Positions 1-15,422 of a DNA stretch of 64,000 nt are shown here, piece by piece (position 1 is the first letter of the stretch; every line of letters begins with the position of its first letter). A model generated the notes under the pieces. It was given only the letters and a program-made list of their open reading frames with translations. It had not been told where the DNA came from and ran no database searches. The stretch is taken from the NCBI GenBank assembly GCA_011634665.1, contig WAEK01000001.1, positions 3,303,501 through 3,367,500 on the forward strand. Reading direction: 5' to 3'. A program made the translations under genes and the position numbers. Origin of the DNA: Mortierella sp. BCC40632. Its lineage: Eukaryota; Mortierellomycota; Mortierellomycetes; Mortierellales; Mortierellaceae.

Positions 1-2690
<2,690 letters not shown>

Positions 2691-2844
2691 GTCGAACAAA
2701 AAGATGGCTACTATTCCAAGTCTTTGGACTGGAATATAGTCAAGGATGAAAGAAAGAAAGAAAGAAATCCACGTCACGGTATTATTGACGTATATTTTAC
2801 AGGAAAATTAAATAGTATTAAGAATTTGACCATTCAACTAGCAA

Positions 2845-2916
2845 GGTCTACTGGCCCAATGGAAAGGCGTCTGACTACGAATCAGGAGATTGCAGGTTCG
2901 ACCCCTGCGTAGATCA
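2845..2916 (+). tRNA. tRNA-Arg (anticodon ACG)
   Basis: A full 72-nt cloverleaf can be drawn. The acceptor pairs GGTCTAC with GTAGATC (one G-U), with discriminator A at 2916. The D stem is a short GCC/GGC. The anticodon stem TCTGA/TCAGG closes a loop CTACGAA (anticodon ACG). The T stem GCAGG/CCTGC closes loop TTCGACC. There is no intron. A T5 run at 2922-2926 is a fitting Pol III terminator. Confidence 0.95.
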
Positions 2917-2921
2917 TTATC

Positions 2922-2926
2922 TTTTT
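2922..2926 (+). terminator. Pol III T5 terminator of tRNA-Arg
   Basis: Five T residues six bases downstream of the tRNA-Arg discriminator base, the usual RNA polymerase III stop signal. Confidence 0.7.
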
Positions 2927-2968
2927 GCCTTGGACGATTTTTTTCAAAAAAAAATTAACCGTCGTACG

Positions 2969-3094
2969 GGGACAAAGCTAAACTTCGGGACTCCCGAACG
3001 TTAGTTATCGTTCGGGACTGTCATTTTGCCACTTAAAATTCGGGACCCACAACCTCTTAAAATTCGGGATTGCGGTCGCTTAAAATTCGGGCTG
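2969..3094 (+). repeat. Left terminal inverted repeat of the MITE
   Basis: Matches 3567-3692 in reverse complement over 126 bp. Inside it are two nested small palindromes around TTCGGG/CCCGAA (2983-3016) and three copies of TAAAATTCGGG at 3034, 3058 and 3081. A fourth copy at 3103 lies just inside the arm. Confidence 0.9.
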
Positions 3095-3566
3095 CCACGT
3101 CATAAAATTCGGGATTGTAAACTTCGGGAGCAATTTACATCTTTCGTGTCTACGTGTTCTTGCTTTCGTTATTTTTTTTTTTTACGCGGGTTTCCTGCGA
3201 TGCTCTGGCTGCCAGTGCGACGTTGTGCACTCCCAGGGTGATAGTGCAGGTCCCAGGTAACGATTATGGGCTCTCAAACAAAAAAGTAACGGACAAAACA
3301 AACAAAAAAAAAAACAAATAAATAAATAAAAAAAAAAAAACAACAACAACAACACTGTGAAGAATAAACCAAAAAAGAAGACTAAAAAGCCATCAACCGA
3401 TGGGTTTAGAAGCGAAAGATAGGCTAGGAGGTTGGAGAGACGCAGGTTAAAAAAAACTAGCAACCCATTGATGGACTCTGTTAGGCGAGGCGAGCCACAG
3501 GAGGAGCTGAGAAAGGTATTAGTGGTGCGAGTTACCGACCCTCGATCCCGAATTTTAAATTTTGGC

Positions 3567-3692
3567 CAGCCCGAATTTTAAGCGACCGCAATCCCGAATT
3601 TTAAGAGGTTGTGGGTCCCGAATTTTAAGTGGCAAAATGACAGTCCCGAACGATAACTAACGTTCGGGAGTCCCGAAGTTTAGCTTTGTCCC
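3567..3692 (-). repeat. Right terminal inverted repeat of the MITE
   Basis: Mirror of the left arm. The complementary motif CCCGAATTTTA occurs at 3570, 3593 and 3617, with a fourth copy at 3547 just inside the arm, so motif order and spacing are mirrored at both ends. Confidence 0.9.
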
Positions 3693-3700
3693 GTCGTACG

Positions 3701-4443
3701 GTATGGCGATTACTATCCGACGTACCGGGTGCTGCAGGCTCCAGGAATCAACATGGAGGTTTTATTTTGGTATGGACCGATAGAGATAGCTATTTTATAC
3801 AGGATATCAAAATTCTGGGAGCCGAGACCCCAGGTTGAGGGACCTATGAGTACCCGCAGAGGGAGGATCTGCAACTAAGGCAATGGGTCCAAGGGGTCCG
3901 GAGACTTCTTCTAATATGAAATTCGGTAACAATACACAATATAAAGATCACTATGTCCTGGACTCGGGACATCCTAAAACCTTCATTGTAAAGAGAGTTT
4001 CTTTATACAGAATGCCACTATATAGAGAGTCGACTGTAGTTTCCCTGATACAAACTTAGTTTAGGAGAAGGAGAGAGCCGTGTGCATGACTGAGTTGAGG
4101 GAAAATGTTATCCGTGCTTTTTGAGTTTCCTGACATATCTCTGGAACAAAATAGTACACCCCGTTATTGTTGTTGGTAGCAAATAGCAAGGTGTTAGTAA
4201 AAGGGGACTAGGATAACAAGAAATCCAGAAGAGTTTATGATGAAAAAAAGAAAAAAAAAAATCCTAGTGGCCTTGAGAAGGAGAATAGTCCTAGTACATG
4301 ATCCACTCCTCAGTATATTTCACATCTACATTGACTGTGGTAACAAGCCCTGGGGGCGAACGATAAATACTGGTTTAATCATTTGATAGAAAAGTAGATA
4401 CATATTGCACACGTTCTCAGTATGGATGATCCTAAGCCTTCTC
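3701..4443. other. Intergenic stretch with possible pogo-like transposon end
   Basis: No coding region was recognised. On the minus strand, a sequence beginning at 4038 reads TACAGTCGACTCTCTATATA, which resembles termini of pogo/Tigger-type elements next to a TA target. No matching opposite end was found. The rest is 3' flank of the downstream kinase gene. Confidence 0.35.
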
Positions 4444-6756
<2,313 letters not shown>

Positions 6757-7110
6757 GACGAGTAGGGATGCGGATGAATACGGCGGGCGGAGCAATTGTA
6801 ATGGAATGGGGAAGGAAGAGAAGGAGAGAAAGAGAAAGAGTGAGGCGAGGGTGAGACTGCGACAGTATGTCCCGAGGCACACAAAGGCGCGTCTGTGTTG
6901 TGTCTCCTCCCATGAATTGGTCCACACAGCCCTCGAAAAAAAGAAGCGTGACGTTCTTCTCGAAGGCACAGCCTGTCTGTCTGTGGTCAGGTCAGGTCTT
7001 TGCCTTTTTTTTTTTTTTTCTGTCTCTCCTCTTTTTTCTTTTCCCTTCTCGGTCTCTCTTCGACCGACTCACGCAAGCCTCCAAGTCAGCCTCCTCCCTG
7101 CAACCCAGCT
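6757..7110. promoter_or_regulatory. Shared divergent promoter region, kinase / TLC protein
   Basis: 354 bp separate the two divergent start codons. The region holds a purine-rich run (6800-6850) and a T14 tract with pyrimidine-rich flanks just upstream of the TLC gene. No clear TATA box was seen. Shared regulation is inference from spacing only. Confidence 0.5.
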
Positions 7111-8795
7111 ATGGATCCAGGCCCTTCTGCCACCGTCTCGCTGGGGACTTCTGTCTGGAATGTCTTCAATGCCATACTGCCGCTAGCACCACCGCCAAAC
7201 TCATCGTCCGAGTATGGATACTTCCTCGCTCTTGAAAAGACCCCATCCATCATCCTCTTTGGCAAAGCTATCGCTGTCGCTTTTGTCCTGCAATTCGTCT
7301 TGCTCTACACTACTTGGCTCTTCGCTCCCTCACTCTCCAGGAACCGTCGAGGACTCGCCTGGACATTGACCTTTTATTGTTCTTTGGCACTTCTCGCTCT
7401 TTGTGCCATCGATATCGGAAACCTGCGGACGACATTCTTCACTGGTCTGGGTCTGGATCAGGAGTCACTCAGACTAAAGGATGCAGGTGCAACTTTGTTC
7501 TCTCAGTGGACGCCCGCCTTTTACTCCTGGGCCCTGAATCTCGCCAGGTCGTCCTCTCAGGATGTTGCTACGATCACTTCTTCTACAACTATTTCAGCCG
7601 CACTCCAGGAATCATTCTCGCTTTCCGCAAGTACTGGCTTGGCAATGGTCAGGGCGATCATCTTGGAGCCAACGCTAAGAAGAGCGGCCTTTGCCGAAAC
7701 TTTGTATAGCTTTATCTCCTTGCCCATCTTCTCTTTGGCTCCTCTGAAGCCATCACAGCTCCATTCAGTGTCTGCTCCATACTATTTCGGAGGAGGAGGC
7801 CGTCTTTTCTTGTCGATGGAGAACTTTCCGCACGAAACTTGGGCTTCATCCATTTTAGCTGGCTACTTTGTTGGCTATTGTCTCGGCGATCTGGTCCTAG
7901 GTCTTATTCACTACAGGGAGCACATTGATCCAGCCTCAGGATGGGTTCACCACTTTGTGTATATCTGGCTCGTCTATCGACTGGCCATTTCCAAGCAATT
8001 CTCATACTTTCTTGTTTGCGGAGGCCCGCTGGAATGTAAGCAAGTTCGTACCTAATACTATCTCCTCTTCCTCCATCTCTTCGTTGGCATCGTGAGAGTA
8101 TGAAGATGTGGTTGGTGTTGTCGCCTCACAACTCTTTCAACAAAGGCTGACGAATCACAGTGCGCAAGGGGCACGCATGCCCCTTTCCAGGAGATTTTTT
8201 CGCCTTTGGTTCGCCCAATGGGACACTTGGTCGAGAGGAGAGGGACAACAAGGTGGGGAAGAAGGTGGCTGGATAGGCGCCAGCGTCGTGTCCACTCGTC
8301 TATCATTCTCATCCCTATCGAATTTTTTTCTTCTTTGCACATGTCAAACTAGTATCGACCGTCTTTTTAGCTAGTGGGCACATGTTCCCGAACCTTCGTG
8401 AGGACTTCTGGTTCCCGTTGTCCTTTTTTTTCTGCAGAATCGTTTTTGTCATCTTGATGGCTCACGAGATGATCTTCAACGTTGTAACACCACCAGGAGG
8501 AACCACAATCTATGTTCTTGCTCTTTTCATGCATCTCTACTGGTTCCATCTCTATATCCGTGGCCGCAAGCGTCGAGCATTGAGACAGAAGAAGGCGCTG
8601 GAGCAGGCGCAACAGAGGCTGGATCATCACCAAGAAGTGCTCGTTAACCGCTACGGGCATAAAGTTACGACGACGACAACCACTACAAAGATTGTTTCGG
8701 AAGAAGCTGCTGTGGCCTACTCGTCTTCCGTGACCAGACACGGCGAAGGAGCCTTCCAGTTGAGAGTCAAGAGCCAACAAAAACAGCACACATAA
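7111..8795 (+). CDS. TLC-domain multispanning membrane protein, 449 aa
   Basis: Two exons, 7111-8035 and 8371-8795 (donor GTAAGC, acceptor TTTTAG), sum to 1350 nt. The start MDPGPSATV is the first ATG of the frame. Hydrophobic spans lie near residues 43-69, 79-100 and 250-275, with more in the second exon (FWFPLSFFFCRIVFVILMAHE, YVLALFMHLYWFHLYI). The block GYFVGYCLGDLVLGLIHYRE followed by WVHHFVYIW and GGPLE fits TRAM-LAG1-CLN8 (TLC) proteins, which act in ER or plasma-membrane lipid handling. The C terminus is basic and charged (RGRKRRALRQKK, then a TTTTTTT stretch), probably cytosolic. Substrate cannot be told; ceramide synthase proper is less likely because the long Lag1 signature is not evident. 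Confidence 0.85.
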
Positions 8796-8939
8796 CAGAG
8801 GTTCTTGTGGATCTCTTAGCCTTTTTTGTCCTAGGAGAAACAATAACTGTTTTTATTCTTATTGCAGATACGCGAAGTCTTTTTTTTTTTTTTTTTTGTA
8901 TTCATATTGATTTTGTCATTACCAGTATTCTCAGTTTTG

Positions 8940-8942
<3 letters not shown>

Positions 8943-9016
<74 letters not shown>
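8943..9016 (+). repeat. (CT)n followed by T46 microsatellite
   Basis: About 14 CT dinucleotides run straight into an uninterrupted tract of about 46 T, 150 bp downstream of the TLC gene stop. Confidence 0.9.
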
Positions 9017-9018
<2 letters not shown>

Positions 9019-11239
9019 CCCTGTGTGATTTTATGCAATATGATCATTGTAGTAGTATCATTAAACTTTCGTCAAACTCCAGGCAGCTCTTCCATTTGTC
9101 CCATGCCCCGGGCCTATTGGACATGATGAAACAAAGAGTGAAGGTTTCTTGTTACTCTATACTTGACCCAAGTCATGATCAGATAATGGAGCCAATGTTC
9201 TATAGAGTACTGGAGAGAGATGCAAGAAATAGTACTGGAAGACAAGAAGTGAAGTTGTTGAGAAAGTAGAGAAAGAAAGAGAGAGAGAAAGAGAGAAAGA
9301 AGAAGAGAAAGAGAGAGTGTGTGTATGTGGTCGAAGGTGAGTATTGTGACCTCAAACGTGAAAGTTCTTTGGTTCGCCGACATTCTACTAGACCAGAGCA
9401 TGAGAGCTTTTGCCTTTCACGCATACTCCTGTCCCACTGTTCGATGCTTCTCTGACGACTGGATGTCCTTTCACACTTTCACCCCTTTCTCCTCTTTCTT
9501 TCTCTTCCCAATATCTGCGTAATATCTTTCTTCTATGAGACTGCATCGATACCCCTGGCAGAAGTAGAGTCCGCGGAGATAATAATGAGAGTTGCTACCC
9601 AAGCATTAATGCTGACACAGGTTCTTCCCGGTGGTCGAGTGGTCCCTGAAAGAGTCAAAAGTGGAACTGGCAGTCGCCATTGTAGGACAAAGGGGAAGGG
9701 TCGGTTGAGGTTGTATGAGATTAGCAAAATGGGATCGCGGACGTGTAACCTTGGCTAGCTCCTCCAGGAAGACTAGCGGCGCACAGGAAGAGGTTGAGGG
9801 AAGATAGAGTGGCCGAAAAGGGTCACCAGGGCTCAGGGAGTCTGTCTGTGTTGCGTTTCTGCCTCCCTTTCCGTTCCTTGGCAGAATCAAGGTTGGTGGT
9901 AACCTTTGTGTTCAAAACGTTCAAGGGGGTGAGAGAAAAAAAAAAAAAAAAAAGGGGGGGAGAGAGAGAGAGAAAAGAGTAAGAAGAGAAAGAGAAGAGA
10001 AGGAGGAGAAAGGGCAAAAGAAAGAACAAAAAGTGTATCAGACACTTTGCACATGTAATTGCTACAAGAAGAACGCAGACGACAAAGATGGGCGAGCAGA
10101 CAACTGAGAGGTATCAGTGAGTACATGCCGATCAAAACCATCTTGGAGGGTCTCTCAGGTTCTCTTCCACTTTCTAAGAATATCAGCCCTCCTCATGTTT
10201 GGGTGCACAGCCAGGCTACTCCAATAGGCCAATTGAGATGTGGCCCCTGCTCACTGTTTCCAAGCGTCTGGTGTAAATCTGGTAAACGCCGCAGATGGAT
10301 AACTCCAAGAGCATTTGTCTCGACTGTTTGCACAGCTTCACTTCAGCTTGCGCGGGCTGCTGCTGCATTGACCATCGTTTTGGTCTCTTTGGAGAGTGAG
10401 AGCAGATGAGAACCACGAATCAGTCAATGATAGTTGTGTAACCGGGTGTGTTTGAGCGCTTCGGAAGCCAACAGAGCATTTGGAAGGTAGACAGCCCGTG
10501 GCATTAGCTTCAGAGTCATTGAAGGTATCATTGTCCAGCGATGACCAAAAAAAATCCTAAACAGCATCATGGTTGAGCCTTTGGCGGCACGCGCAACAAT
10601 GCATATGCAAATCAAGGGACGCGAAATGTCCAATGTGGCGAGGAAATGAGTTTCTTAGAAAGCAGAGGGAGGGAGAGACTAGACCTGGGATTGTGGTTGC
10701 AGGGCTGGACATATGAGGATGGAGGATAAAATGGATGGGAACACAAAGATGTTATGCATCGCTCCATCATCATTGCTGTTGAAGGCACGCCCACGAGAAC
10801 GGGCGGCCCAGCGATGATGAGACTGCATGGTGGAAGCCAGTGGAGTGGTGGTGTGAGGTGGTGTGGTGCACTAGCCGTTGTAGGCATGATGGCGGGGGAG
10901 AAAGAGAATAGGCAAGAAGCACAGCTAGTTAAGGATGTTAAGTCAAGAATAGGGCAAGACGAGAAGAGGTTACTCGGCAACGGGGCTTGAGGCTTGAGGG
11001 AAGGGAGTAAGAGCAAGAGGAGATGGCGCACGCGGAGACGGCAGCAAGAGCGGGCCGCAGGAGCGCTCGGGTGCCTGCGCAGGACGGTGGGCAGCGGGGC
11101 GAGGGGCGCGTGTTGGTTTCATCCTCGGAAAACAAGAAGAGTAACACTCACGTCCACTCACTTGCCCATTTGCTCGCTCGTTCGCTCGTGTCTGTGTGTC
11201 TGTGGACGTAGACCTGGATGTGGACCGAATGTGGGCGCG

Positions 11240-11246
11240 TATAAAA
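11240..11246 (+). promoter_or_regulatory. TATA box of the SDR gene
   Basis: TATAAAA in the context GCGTATAAAACGG, 450 bp upstream of the ATG. The intervening CT-rich sequence would be a long 5' leader or contain an unseen leader intron. Confidence 0.55.
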
Positions 11247-11689
11247 CGGTGGCCGGCATGCGACGCATGGTCCACCTTCTCCTTCGCCTGTCCCACTTCA
11301 GCTACCCCGTCGCTCTTCAACCATTCTAGCCATCTTCATCCATCTCGCCATTTTCTGCTACTCTCTCCATTCTGCATCTCTTTCATTCTTGATCCATCTG
11401 ATCGCGTCCCACCCTCTCGTCGCTCTCGTCGCTCTCCCACTCTCTCACTCTCCCACTTTCTCACTCTCTCACTCTTTCACTATCTCTCACCCACTCTCAC
11501 TTACTCTCGCTATCTCACTCTCCTTTCCCTCTCTCTCTCTCTCTCTCTCTCTATCCCTCTCTCGTTTTAGCTCTCGCCGTCACACCCTTCTTTTCTCCGT
11601 CCCATCCAGGGTCTGTTTCTGTCTCACCACTCTTCCAACTTATCCCTGCCCGCGTCTCTTCTTGCGTGTATTGTCAGGCTAGTATAGCG

Positions 11690-14600
11690 ATGGCCCCAAA
11701 ACCCACGGTTCTTGTCCTTGGTGGCGTCGGTTTCATTGGACGCAATTTTGTCGCGCACCTAGTCGAGAATGACCTTGCAACCTACATTCGTGTTGTTGAC
11801 AAGGCTATCCCTCAGACCGCTTACCTCAACGCGCGGTTCAATGCGGCATTCTCCAGTCCGATTGTCAATTTTATGCAAGGCGATCTCTCCAATACTAGTA
11901 AGTCGTTTCTCTGGCGCCCATTGTTATCTCCTCACTCTCCGAGGGTCCAGTCCTCGTATATCTTCTCCAGCACGATAAGAGAGAGAGAGAGAGAGTGAAA
12001 AGAGGAAGAAGAGGCAAGGGGGGGACCGATGCCATGGACCACATTCACAGTCTCCGTCTTTTTAGCAGTGTACTGGAATGAGAGCACCATCTCAAGTGCG
12101 GTGCTGTGCTTCCTCCCCATTTTGTATCGCAATGGACTGTAGGCCCTTGACGGCCAGGATGCATGTGAGCGGAGCACACGAATTTTCCATTCAGCAGAAC
12201 ATAACGCTCACCCGTTCGCTGGATCACTTTCCTTTCCTAGTCCCGCCTGCCAAGTTTGAAAGCATCTACACACTCGACGACAAGACCTCGTTCGACTATG
12301 TTGTCAACTTTGCCTCAGAGACAAAGTTCTCGCAGATGGATCAGGTAATACCTACGAATATTCTGTTTGAGTATAAGAAGACAAAAGAGAGACATGGATA
12401 TAGCTCCAGTATCAGGCTTGATCAGTAGGGGAGCACATCGAGGCTGGCTGACCCAACCTGTCACTGGAGGTGAGGAAGGGTTCCTTGAGGCGTTTCTGGA
12501 TAACTTATCTAGTCCAGTGAGTCCCAGGGATGACAGCACAGGGATACGGGTGGAGAGGTGGGGCGGAAAGCATAAGGAAGAGGGGAGGGAGGAGCGGAGG
12601 CACAACCTGAAACGCATCCACCACCCGGCAAATCGACAAACAGAACGAGCGAGTCGGCATGTCTTCCAGGGGAAGGTCAAGATGTGATGGGTGGTCGAAG
12701 CAGTTGCATGCAAGAGCGCTGTTGCAGCTTGCGATTGGTCGGGAAGAGCCTGAACCAGGGACAGGAGCAGGAGCAGAAGCAGGACGCGGGTCATGAACAG
12801 GAACAGTTGTGTGAATATTGAAATTGCTCGATCAGGAAAAGGTTGCCTGTGGGAGAAGCAAAAGTGATCAACAAGAGGAGCAACAAACGAACGAGCACAA
12901 CATGCTGGCTTCTGCGGCACAACGAAGGAGGGGGAAAGAGGGAGGGGTATCGATGTGGGACAAAGAGAAAAGGACATTGCGATCACACAAAATAGAATCC
13001 GCTCGTGGAATTTTTCTCGCCGCTGCAGGATACAGTTGTCTGGAGCCACCGAAAAAACGTCCTTGGCCACATACACAAACGGAGAGAGGACAAAGGGGAA
13101 GAGGAAAGCGAGAAGAACTCTGACCCCTGGCCTCACAACGAGACCTCCTTATTTCGCTGCAAGTCAAGCGGCAGTAGTAAGGCGACATCGATGAAGAGGT
13201 CAATGGACGCATCTATTGAGTGGGAGGGGGGGGGGACATGGCGCGTTTTCAATCTTTCAAGTTGCGAATCAGGAAAGAAATTTCAGAGATGGTGTGGACG
13301 GATGGGAGAGGGGGCGTGGTACACTACAAAAAACATTTGCATGGACTGGTACTTTTGCGATACTTTCATACCGCGTGGGACACTCCATCCTATTACAGCT
13401 CTTCACTGATTTACATTACTGAGGCATGCCTTGTCTTCTTTTGTCTTGCTTTCATCTCTTAGTTCTACGAAGACAGGATCTACAAGCTTTCTATCAATTG
13501 TGCACAGGAGGCAGTTAAAAGAGGCGTCAAAGTCTTTGTCCAAATTTCAACAGGTGATATCTACGATTCAACTGGTGTAAGTCTTAATCCCGACTGATTT
13601 TCCCTGTTTTGAAGACTATCGAGGATAGAAATTGACAGTTTGATTGTGTATCTTTTTCCACTGGTCCAGTTGGCCAGCAAGGAAGACTCAAAGACAAAGC
13701 CATGGAATGTGTTGGCCGAGTACAAGCTAAAAGTGGACAATGAGCTATTGAACATGCCAGGGTAAAAGAGCTCGAGACCGTCCGATTCCCATCGATTCGC
13801 GCATGCCTAGAACGCTTGAAAAAGGGGGAAGAGAGGGGAGAAAAGAAAGGACCTTTCACTGACCGACTCGGCAATATTTCGCTCACGTAGATTGAACTTG
13901 GTTATTCTGCGTCCCGCCGTTGTGTACGGCATCGGAGCAATGTCAGGACTCAGTAAGTTCATTGACAGGTCTTTTGAGATGGAAAACGTCGTGCACGGTT
14001 GACTCTATCGCTGTCTGCATGTATGCAGTGCAACCCAACAGAGTTACCATTTCTTGCACAGGGGTGGAGAAGGGGGAGGGGAGGAGGAGTCAAAACCACA
14101 TCCGAATTTCAGTCTTCAATTTTTTTTTCTTCCCGTCGTAATCTGTGGACACCCTGTTTTTTTTTTCCTAACAACAATGCCATTATTATTTCGTTCGTTA
14201 GCGCCGCGTCTCATTTGCGGACGAGTGTACAAACATCTTGGCACCAAAATGGAGTTCTTGTGGTCTGGAGACCTAAAGATCAATACTGTTCATGTCCATG
14301 ACGTGATTCGCGCCGTGTGGCATACAGCGAACTGGTATGTGAGCAGTGACAACACTCAACCAGGCACACCTGTTATCTTCAACATTGCTGACCAGAACGA
14401 CACAGGTATTTTTTTTTCTTAAAAAGCTTGCATTGAAAAACAAAAACAAAGGCATAATAAAAAAAAACATAATATTAAACTAATCCTTTCTTGTATCGCT
14501 ATATTATTAATCTCAAAGACCAAGAGGCTATTTGCACACATATCCGAGCCATCTTTGGAATCAAAACAGGGTTCGTGGGTGATATACTATCTCAGTTCAC

Positions 14601-15070
14601 AAAGGTAAAGTAGAATAGGGTCTCATGATATCCGGAACCTTTGGTCTCTATTCCTCCCCGCAACGATTTCAAGACCGTGATCATGACTACGGTGCTCATG
14701 CTTTGACGCCGCCCGAATAGGTCAATGTATCAGACTGCATGTATCTTTTTCTTCTCTAACCACTCTCCTTGTCTTTCCTTTTTTCTTTCTCTCTCCTTTT
14801 TGAATACTGCAGATTGAAGATGCGACTGAGGACACGAATGACATGCATATGGGACCATGGGCCGAGCTGTTAAAAGTGAACCAGATCAAGAACTCACCCC
14901 TGACGCCGTTCTTGGACAAAGAGTTGCTTTGCAAGAATGCCCTCTCTCTCGATGGGACCAAGATCACGGTCTCGACCGGATTCACATATGAGCACCCACA
15001 GTTGACAGAGGACAGTCTCCGGGAAATCATTACAGACTTTCAGGAGATGAATATTTGGCCAAGGGATTGA
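11690..15070 (+). CDS. Extended short-chain dehydrogenase / NAD-dependent epimerase-like protein, 375 aa
   Basis: Eight exons: 11690-11897, 12241-12344, 13463-13576, 13670-13761, 13891-13952, 14202-14405, 14519-14604 and 14813-15070, together 1128 nt in frame. The N-terminal Rossmann motif is VLGGVGFIGRNF (residues 9-20, GxxGxxG), followed by RVVDKA and the NAD-binding strand DYVVNFASET. Then come FVQISTGDIYDS, LRPAVVYGIG and NTVHVHDVIRAVW, all typical of the epimerase/dehydratase family. The presumed active-site Tyr lies in EYKLKVDNE, where Lys is at +3 and +4 is Val, unlike the canonical YxxxK. The enzyme may therefore be atypical or non-catalytic, or use another Tyr. Substrate unknown. Intron 2 (1118 bp) is far longer than the others. 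Confidence 0.88.
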
Positions 15071-15231
15071 GCAGCTTTTATATCTTTGAAGCGTGACGAG
15101 GTGGCATTATGACATGAAGACAGGTGGCCTAACGGGGACTTCTCACTGTAGTTAAGGGACGATTCAGGGCAAGCATACTTTATGAATCTAGGGCGCAGAA
15201 AAAAAACCATCAGGTGACAACTCAAAACAAG

Positions 15232-15285
<54 letters not shown>

Positions 15286-15422
15286 TGAACGGAAGAGAGA
15301 AAGAGAAAGAGAAAAGAAAAGATACAAGCAACGAGGAGGGCGCTATTCATGATTAAAATTGCTCGAGGGCACCAACATTCATTTATCGCATTGCCTATTC
15401 AGAGTCTTGAAAGAAACTGAGT
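15071..15422. other. Convergent 3' spacer with A48 tract
   Basis: Lies between two convergent stop codons. It contains an uninterrupted run of about 48 A (15234-15281) and a short GA-rich stretch. No gene seen. Confidence 0.8.

Larger units (their letters stand above)
2969..3692. mobile_element. MITE (non-autonomous DNA transposon), 724 bp
   Basis: The element is bounded by two 126-bp terminal inverted repeats (2969-3094 and 3567-3692) that I read as identical. They start GGGACAAAGC and end GCTTTGTCCC. The direct repeat GTCGTACG flanks it at 2961-2968 and 3693-3700, an 8-bp target site duplication. The interior (3095-3566) is A-rich on one strand with no convincing coding region, so it must depend on a transposase encoded elsewhere. 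An 8-bp duplication is usual for hAT elements and also occurs in Merlin-like and P-like families. The GGG end does not match the CAG-type ends common in hAT, so the superfamily is left open. The perfect arms suggest recent insertion. Confidence 0.9.
8796..11689. other. Gene-poor spacer with simple repeats
   Basis: No gene could be supported. It holds the 3' flank of the TLC gene and a (CT)n-T46 tract at 8943-9016. It also has a GA-rich stretch at 9265-9320, an A/G-rich stretch at 9935-10010, and a C/T-rich leader at 11400-11570 before the SDR gene. Short open frames here have low-complexity translations and no splice-consistent partners. Confidence 0.6.

Noticed and set aside
3095..3566. Possible coding content inside the MITE
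   Set aside because: The longest frames are made from A/T-rich simple sequence (for example Phe/Leu strings) and carry no transposase motif.
9887..10141. Phe/Leu-rich minus-strand frame
   Set aside because: Translation of a GA-rich simple sequence (FLFLLFSLSL).
10612..11320. Several 70-139-codon frames upstream of the SDR gene
   Set aside because: Low-complexity Leu/Ser/Pro or Arg/Ala text, in several overlapping frames, consistent with a GC- and CT-rich promoter region.
12315..13136. 273-codon open frame on the minus strand
   Set aside because: It lies inside SDR intron 2 and overlaps an exon of that gene. Its translation is a Leu/Phe/Ser-rich string without motifs and there is no promoter signal.
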